From Sulfuricurvum sp. (GTDB lineage: Bacteria > Campylobacterota > Campylobacteria > Campylobacterales > Sulfurimonadaceae), in contig DZBC01000078.1 of the NCBI GenBank assembly GCA_022729835.1, forward strand, positions 1-9,000: a stretch of 9,000 nt of DNA, given 5' to 3'. Numbering within the stretch: position 1 is the first letter of the stretch; every line of letters begins with the position of its first letter. The position numbers were made by a program, and so were the translations under genes. Below are positions 4,855 to 9,000 of this stretch, one piece after another. Below the pieces are notes generated by a model that did no database searches, was not told the DNA's origin, and saw only the letters and a list, made by a program, of their open reading frames with translations.

Positions 4855-7353
4855 TTACACCTCCACCTGTGTGATTTTTACCCGCATAAAGCCGCCATGT
4901 CGCACGGTAGAACCGCTAAGGCGCTCATAATGGCTCTCATAGAGGTGGTTGTTGCTGCCGCCGCGCGCTATGGCGTTCCCAAAATCCGCGCAGGCGTGAC
5001 GCCCATAAGCCCAGTGCCCCTGTCCGTAGGCTTTGATCAGCACCCCCGGACGTACCCCTTCAAAGAGTTTGGCCTTACATGTAAGGCTTCCGTGTACGCT
5101 TTCGATGCGTACCGTTTGCATATTGGCAATGCCATAAAGCTTGGCGGTTTGCGGATTGATCTTGACCACATCTTCGTGCGCCTCATCGCCCGGATCGACA
5201 TCTTTAAAGGCGTGGTACCACGGCGTGTTGGCGGATCTCGCCTCACGGTTGAGTCTGGAGCGGTGTTCACAAAAGAGCAGCGGATAGGCCTTTTCATCGC
5301 CAAAACGTAAAGGCGGCTCATAGTGGGGGATAAAAGCCCGCTCGCCGCGTGCGAGGTAATCCGTCGCTTCCATCACCCCATCGACACCCACGCCGTGCTT
5401 GATCGCATGCTCTTCGAGCACCGACCTCAGCGTTTCGCTGTAAAACTCGAACTTTTTGGTTGCGGTCTTAAAGTGCCCCAGACGCGCGCCGTAAGGGTGG
5501 CGCTTGGCATTCCATACACCGCGCTTCAAGAGTGCCTCAAAGCTCTCGATGGCATCCCCCGCTTCGGCGCCTTTGGGGCTATAAAGCGGCTGTGTGTAGT
5601 GGCGCAAGGCGGCAAGCGCGAACGCTTTTTCATCTTTAAAAGGGCCGCCAAAGCCCTCGTTGTAGTAGCGCCACAGAGCATCAAAACCCTTTTGTGCCAG
5701 CTTTTGCGCCAGCAGATAAGGGATCTCCGTCTCATCGGCTTTGGCTTCAAAGAGGGGTGCAACAAGGGGCTTTTGGATGTGCACGTAGCTGTGTAGGTTT
5801 TGCTTATTGGCGACAAAGGCGTACTTCTCAAACATGCTGTGCGCCGCAGGCAGTACGATGTCGGCAAACTGTGTGGTCTCGGCAATGTTGGTCGTGATAT
5901 GGACAAAAAAAGGCAGCTTCGAGAGCGCCGCTTCCCAACGCTCGGCTCCACTGCACGAAAAAGCGTAGTTATTCCAATACCCGATGGCGACCTCTATCGG
6001 ATAGGGATCACTCTTCAAAATCCCCTCCGCCGCATGGTTGGTCACCACCCCGCCGCCGCTCTTTTTTTTGAGTGCGGGCAGTGCAAGGCTTCCGCGACCG
6101 TCGATGATGGGGTGTTTGACCCCCGCTTTGGCGGTCTCATCCATATAGGGCTTATAGTCGGGCGTGGGGTTCAGCGGCACTTTCATGGTCTGTACCACCC
6201 CGCCCTCGTGGTCAATCGAACCCACCAGACCATTGAGCGCGTGCGCTCCCATGGCGTTGTATGCGCCGCGTATCTGCATGGAGACACCCGTCGCCACCCA
6301 TGAGATCGCGCGCGGAGCGGCGTGGGCAAATTCGCGGGCTACGTCGGTGATGCTCTGTGCGTCGATACCGCAGCGTTCAAAAGCCCACTGCGGGGTTTTA
6401 TCCAGTAGCTCTTCATTCCACCACGCCACCACCCCATAGCTCTCTTTCTCTTCAAAAAGCGCCGCATCCACCCGCTCGCCCTCTTTGAAGCGGCTGAGTC
6501 CATCAACAAAATCGCCTACAAAAGGCTTATACCACAGCCCCTCAGAGAGGATCACATGGGCAATGGCGCTCACCAACGCTCCATCTTCCCCGGGGATGAC
6601 GCTCAGCCAGCGATCGGCCTTAGCCGCGGTGGCGCTGAGGCGCGGATCAATCACGGTCACTTTGGCGCGGTCTCTCACCCTGCCCCATGCGTTGATAAAG
6701 TGCGGCACCTGACGGTTTGAAGCGAGCGGATCGACGCCCCAAGAGAGGATATAGCGGGTATGTTCCAGATCAAAATCGCTGTAGTCCCAATCCCCTTCGG
6801 TGTAGTACGAAGCGAACTTTTCAGCCTCGGCGCAGATGGAACTGTGCGAGATGGAGTTGGGGCTGCCGATGATTTGCGGCAGGGCTTTGTAGAGGATTTC
6901 GTTGAGGTGAGAATAGCGTCCGCGAAAGAGGGCAAAGCGCTCAGGCGTGCCTTTGGCGCGTAGTTCAAGGATTTTATCTGCAATGATCTCCAGCGCCTCA
7001 TCCCACGAAATAGGGACAAATTTCGGATCAACCCCGCGCTCTTTTTGGGCGTTACTACGGCGCAGCGGCACCTTTACGCGGTCGGGGTCGTACTGCTGTT
7101 GGAGTGCGAGATGGGGACGCGGGCAGATGTAGCCGTGGTTGCCCTTACTCTGTGCATTGCCGCGTACCTTGACCACACGTCCGTCAAACACATACGCCTC
7201 TACCGCGCACCACGAGGTACACCCCTGACACAGCGTGCTCTCCCACTTGCCCCCAAGCTTGAAGGTGCGGCTTGCTTGCTCCTTGGGCGCACAGCCCACA
7301 AAAGCACTCGCGCCCACCAAAGTAACCCCTTGTAAAAATACTCTTCGCTCCAT
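4855..7353 (-). CDS. arrA: Molybdopterin catalytic subunit, respiratory arsenate reductase (ArrA)-like
   Basis: An 832-residue DMSO-reductase-superfamily enzyme, close to the ArrA length. A Tat signal opens it (RRVFLQG at 3-9, hydrophobic core, then Cys21 after AFVG, a possible lipobox), indicating a periplasmic location. The [4Fe-4S] ligands are C42, C45, C49 and C77. The segment 143-191 contains RGRY (144-147), SHSSIC (169-174, with C174 the predicted Mo ligand), K179 and Y191. From memory, the Shewanella ArrA arsenate pocket is R165, Y166, H189, S190, C193, K198 and Y210; all seven occur here at a constant offset of 19. RGRY is reported for ArrA, whereas ArxA has a GRGWG-type motif. The C-terminal RLSGST fits ArrA too. 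ATG at 7353 is chosen over GTG at 7356: AAGGGG lies five bases upstream, and the ATG overlaps the NrfD stop by one base. PsrA/PhsA relatives using sulfur substrates remain possible. Confidence 0.82.
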   Translation of the reverse strand: MERRVFLQGVTLVGASAFVGCAPKEQASRTFKLGGKWESTLCQGCTSWCAVEAYVFDGRVVKVRGNAQSKGNHGYICPRPHLALQQQYDPDRVKVPLRRSNAQKERGVDPKFVPISWDEALEIIADKILELRAKGTPERFALFRGRYSHLNEILYKALPQIIGSPNSISHSSICAEAEKFASYYTEGDWDYSDFDLEHTRYILSWGVDPLASNRQVPHFINAWGRVRDRAKVTVIDPRLSATAAKADRWLSVIPGEDGALVSAIAHVILSEGLWYKPFVGDFVDGLSRFKEGERVDAALFEEKESYGVVAWWNEELLDKTPQWAFERCGIDAQSITDVAREFAHAAPRAISWVATGVSMQIRGAYNAMGAHALNGLVGSIDHEGGVVQTMKVPLNPTPDYKPYMDETAKAGVKHPIIDGRGSLALPALKKKSGGGVVTNHAAEGILKSDPYPIEVAIGYWNNYAFSCSGAERWEAALSKLPFFVHITTNIAETTQFADIVLPAAHSMFEKYAFVANKQNLHSYVHIQKPLVAPLFEAKADETEIPYLLAQKLAQKGFDALWRYYNEGFGGPFKDEKAFALAALRHYTQPLYSPKGAEAGDAIESFEALLKRGVWNAKRHPYGARLGHFKTATKKFEFYSETLRSVLEEHAIKHGVGVDGVMEATDYLARGERAFIPHYEPPLRFGDEKAYPLLFCEHRSRLNREARSANTPWYHAFKDVDPGDEAHEDVVKINPQTAKLYGIANMQTVRIESVHGSLTCKAKLFEGVRPGVLIKAYGQGHWAYGRHACADFGNAIARGGSNNHLYESHYERLSGSTVRHGGFMRVKITQVEV
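5072..5087. repeat. TTACATGTAA palindrome, copy 4 (16-bp extended)
   Basis: The core at 5075-5084 is extended to a perfect 16-bp palindrome, GCCTTACATGTAAGGC, the longest form in the window. It lies in the 3' part of the arrA-like gene and is read there as Thr-Cys-Lys (residues 758-760), placing a cysteine in the C-terminal cofactor-binding domain. Confidence 0.9.
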
Positions 7354-8168
7354 CACAGCCCCTTCATAAACGAGAGTTGACCGGCCAAAATCGCGCCGTA
7401 TTTGAACATAAATGCTCCGCCAAATTCAAAGAGTGCTGCCAGCACGACCGCGCCGCGAAAAGGTTTACATGTAAGCGTAAAAGGGAGTAGCAAGGAGAGC
7501 AAGAGTGCCGCGCCAAAAAGCAAGGAGAGGCCCCAAGAGCCAAACAAAAACGCAAGTACCGCGCGCTCATCAACATGACCGATAAAGAGGGTATAAAACC
7601 ACACCCCAAGCAGCGCAGCGTAGGCAAAAAGTAGCGCCGATGAGTGTTGATGGTGCGCAGCGCTAAAGCCAGAAGAGAGCTCGATGGCCGCTTTGCCGCT
7701 AAGCAAAGAGGAGAGAAACATGACCGCCACCAGCGCCCCATTCCACCCCTCACGCGGCATCGAAGCAGGCAGTAATCCATGATACAGCCCCACCGCCACG
7801 GCAAGTACCAGCCCCACAAGCGAGACGATTTTAAAACGTCGGCTTTGCATCTCACCGCGATACACCCACCACGCTACCAAAAGCGCTACATGTACAAATG
7901 TGCCTTGTATAAACGCCCCTAGATTCATCATCGACTCAGGGTTAAAATGCAGCAACACGTTAATAAATCGCTCCGGCCGCCCCAGATCAAAAAGCAAAAT
8001 CAAGAGCCCCAAGACCACCAGTGGCGCTGAGAGATAAAAGCCGCTTCTAATGCGCCGCACATCTGCACCTCTAACGAGCATCACATAGGCAATCATATAA
8101 CTGCCCGCACCCATGCCCACCAAAAAGAGCGCCAGCACGATCCATTCGTTCCACGGCAAATACCCCAT
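7353..8168 (-). CDS. NrfD/PsrC-type membrane anchor (quinol-oxidising subunit)
   Basis: A 271-residue integral membrane protein of the NrfD/PsrC family (PF03916), somewhat shorter than the usual 300 or more. About eight helices are visible, near 8-32, 43-61, 86-104, 113-131, 143-162, 178-198, 203-229 and 238-262. The diagnostic DLGRPERF lies at 61-68, followed by a loop (HFNPESMMNLG) of the type that helps form the quinone site in this family. It would oxidise menaquinol and pass electrons to the ferredoxin subunit. It is the first gene of the operon, in the order anchor-catalytic-ferredoxin, and its TGA overlaps the next ATG by one base. AAGGGG at 8175-8180 lies six bases before its ATG and shares two bases with a TTACATGTAA palindrome. 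A sulfur- or arsenic-specific role cannot be read from this subunit alone. Confidence 0.9.
   Translation of the reverse strand: MGYLPWNEWIVLALFLVGMGAGSYMIAYVMLVRGADVRRIRSGFYLSAPLVVLGLLILLFDLGRPERFINVLLHFNPESMMNLGAFIQGTFVHVALLVAWWVYRGEMQSRRFKIVSLVGLVLAVAVGLYHGLLPASMPREGWNGALVAVMFLSSLLSGKAAIELSSGFSAAHHQHSSALLFAYAALLGVWFYTLFIGHVDERAVLAFLFGSWGLSLLFGAALLLSLLLPFTLTCKPFRGAVVLAALFEFGGAFMFKYGAILAGQLSFMKGL
7465..7474. repeat. TTACATGTAA palindrome, copy 5
   Basis: Perfect 10-bp palindrome in the 3' part of the NrfD-type gene, read as Thr-Cys-Lys in the basic loop before the last helix. A shortened relative, TACATGTA, occurs at 7887-7894 in the same gene. Confidence 0.9.
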
Positions 8169-8178
8169 TCATAACCCC

Positions 8179-8188
8179 TTACATGTAA
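8179..8188. repeat. TTACATGTAA palindrome, copy 6 (operon leader)
   Basis: Perfect 10-bp palindrome 11 bases upstream of the NrfD-type ATG. Its TAA end runs directly into GGGG, so it supplies part of the AAGGGG ribosome-binding site. Anything that bound it, as DNA or RNA, could affect expression of the whole operon. Confidence 0.9.
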
Positions 8189-8221
8189 AGCTATTTGGGA
8201 GTGTACCGAATTGAAGATTTC

Positions 8222-8241
8222 ATTTCAATATATCTTGAAAT
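8222..8241. promoter_or_regulatory. Inverted repeat upstream of the anchor-arrA-arrB operon (candidate operator)
   Basis: ATTTCAA (8222-8228) and TTGAAAT (8235-8241) form a perfect 7-bp inverted repeat around TATATC. Further TTTCA (8218-8222) and TGAAA (8244-8248) half-sites flank it, slightly off centre. It lies about 55-75 bases before the first gene of the operon, and the minus-strand TATATT (8232-8227) inside it could be a -10 box. The geometry suits a dimeric repressor, for example of ArsR or other winged-helix type, but no regulator is identified. Confidence 0.45.
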
Positions 8242-8286
8242 AGTGAAACTAAATCGTAATCAACCTTCAGCTACCGCGCTTCTGCT

Positions 8287-8309
8287 AAGAATAGGCCGCA
8301 CGGATTCTT
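8287..8309. other. Imperfect hairpin after the adenine deaminase gene
   Basis: AAGAAT (8287-8292) pairs with ATTCTT (8304-8309), and CC/GG (8296-8297 with 8302-8303) continue the stem past a 3-base bulge. It lies 36 bases beyond the deaminase stop on the minus strand. No T run follows on that strand, so it is only a weak terminator candidate. Confidence 0.25.
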
Positions 8310-8344
8310 TAAGAAACCAACCTTCCCGATATTCCCCGTCTGGA

Positions 8345-9000
8345 TCAGATTTGAAGCGGTACAAAAGAGAAATCGCGGCCATCAAAAAGCCCTTTGTCGC
8401 TCAGCTTGAGTTCGGGAATCACCAACAGTGCCATGAAGGAGAGGGTCATAAACGGGGCATGGAGTGTGGCACCGAGTACCTCTTTGCTGAAACGGTCGAT
8501 CTGCTTATAACGCGCGGCTACCGTTTCGCCATGCATCATGCTCATGAGTCCGGCTACCTCAAGTGAAAGATGATGCGTCTGGGTGCTGTTGAGAGCGCAG
8601 ATGCCGCCACGATCCGCAATAACGATGTTGATCGCTTTCATGATGCTTGCGTCATCGCACCCCAGTGCAATAATGTTATGTGAATCGTGTGCGACACTGG
8701 ATGCTATGGCACCCTCCTTAAGACCAAAACCGCGAATAAAGCCGATGGCCGGTTCGGCCTTGGGTTCGTAGCGGCTCAGTACGACCATTTTCAGCAGATC
8801 ACGCGAAGGGTCACTGACAAGATTTCCTGCTTGAATCAGTGCGTCTGCTTCAAATGTACGGGTGAGCAGCGAACCGTCAATCGCCTCGATCACCCTAAGC
8901 CGTACGCCATCATGAAGCGGCGTTACATGTAAGGCACTTAGCTTTATAGGCTGTGCCAAAAAACGGTTCGGCGGGCTAATGCGTAGATGTTCCAGCAACA
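8345..9000 (-). CDS. ade: Adenine deaminase, C-terminal part (runs off the window)
   Basis: About 218 C-terminal residues of adenine deaminase, which converts adenine to hypoxanthine and ammonia for purine salvage in the cytoplasm. The family's C-terminal hallmarks are all present: AHDSHNI, then IVIADRGGICAL, LSLEVAGLMSMM, the near-invariant HAPFMTLSFMALLVIPELKLSDKGLFD, and a closing F-x-FVPL. The family is usually about 550-600 residues, so roughly the N-terminal 60 percent, including the main metal-binding amidohydrolase core, lies beyond position 9000. The TTG at 8998 is not a real start; the frame is open to the edge. It lies on the same strand as the arr-like operon and 176 bases upstream of it, with hairpin and operator-like sequence between, so it is probably a separate unit. 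Confidence 0.92.
   Translation of the reverse strand, partial: LLEHLRISPPNRFLAQPIKLSALHVTPLHDGVRLRVIEAIDGSLLTRTFEADALIQAGNLVSDPSRDLLKMVVLSRYEPKAEPAIGFIRGFGLKEGAIASSVAHDSHNIIALGCDDASIMKAINIVIADRGGICALNSTQTHHLSLEVAGLMSMMHGETVAARYKQIDRFSKEVLGATLHAPFMTLSFMALLVIPELKLSDKGLFDGRDFSFVPLQI
8923..8932. repeat. TTACATGTAA palindrome, copy 7
   Basis: Perfect 10-bp palindrome inside the adenine deaminase gene, read in frame as Leu-His-Val within SALHVTPL, a variable stretch between conserved blocks. Confidence 0.9.

Noticed and set aside
4768..5310. Long plus-strand open frame across the arrB/arrA junction
   Set aside because: It runs antisense to two clear genes, shows no family motif and has no ribosome-binding site. 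The strong codon bias of the real genes leaves the opposite strand open.
5323..6303. Further plus-strand open frames (5323-5796, 5800-6303) opposite the molybdoenzyme gene
   Set aside because: Antisense shadows, rich in Arg/His/Cys with no recognisable domain.
4855..7353. Plain polysulfide/thiosulfate reductase assignment (PsrA/PhsA)
   Set aside because: The general architecture fits, but RGRY, SHSSIC, Lys179 and Tyr191 at ArrA spacing favour the arsenate reductase branch. The alternative is kept open in the feature entry.
8195..8566. Plus-strand open frame spanning the spacer and the deaminase 3' end
   Set aside because: Mostly antisense to adenine deaminase. The spacer is better explained by regulatory repeats, and there is no ribosome-binding site.

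Overview
The window looks like a chromosomal segment of a Campylobacterota (Epsilonproteobacteria) type bacterium, or a relative with moderate G+C. This rests on the gene mix: an ArsP-type permease with a mini-thioredoxin, a chemoreceptor beside a molybdoenzyme operon, small YjfB-like and DUF2721 proteins, and adenine deaminase. Dense packing and Shine-Dalgarno sites before most genes show it is bacterial. The taxonomic call is an inference from protein style only. No tRNA, rRNA, CRISPR array, insertion sequence or phage gene was seen.

Layout. (1) 1-1290, plus strand: the tail of an unidentified gene, a GTG-started ArsP/DUF318-family permease abutting it, and a CxxC mini-thioredoxin, a pairing typical of arsenic-resistance operons. 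A 7-bp hairpin closes the block. (2) 1288-1873, minus strand: a coupled pair, a YjfB-like small protein and a DUF2721 membrane protein. (3) 2046-4117, plus strand: an orphan two-helix membrane protein, then a methyl-accepting chemoreceptor with its own sigma-70-like promoter; this gene is visibly richer in A+T than its neighbours. (4) 8168-4155, minus strand: a tightly coupled three-gene operon in the order NrfD-type anchor, molybdopterin catalytic subunit, four-cluster ferredoxin. The catalytic subunit carries every arsenate-pocket residue I can recall from respiratory arsenate reductase ArrA, with identical spacing, so I read the operon as an ArrA/ArrB pair with a quinol-oxidising NrfD anchor rather than generic polysulfide reductase. 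(5) 8345-9000, minus strand: the C-terminal part of adenine deaminase, running off the window.

How the genes fit together. Electrons would pass from menaquinol through the NrfD anchor and the iron-sulfur subunit to a periplasmic Mo enzyme reducing arsenate to arsenite. The permease and thioredoxin at the left could deal with intracellular arsenic, and the chemoreceptor between the two blocks could steer cells by substrate or redox state. This island view is an inference from gene adjacency.

The most unusual signal is not a gene. The 10-bp perfect palindrome TTACATGTAA occurs seven times in 9 kb, inside genes of either strand and between genes, where chance predicts about 0.01. It is absent from 1928-5074, which holds the A+T-rich chemoreceptor. 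It behaves like a highly iterated palindrome, with a possible second use in promoters and ribosome-binding sites. A second oddity is the ferredoxin subunit, in which an aspartate replaces one cluster-ligand cysteine.
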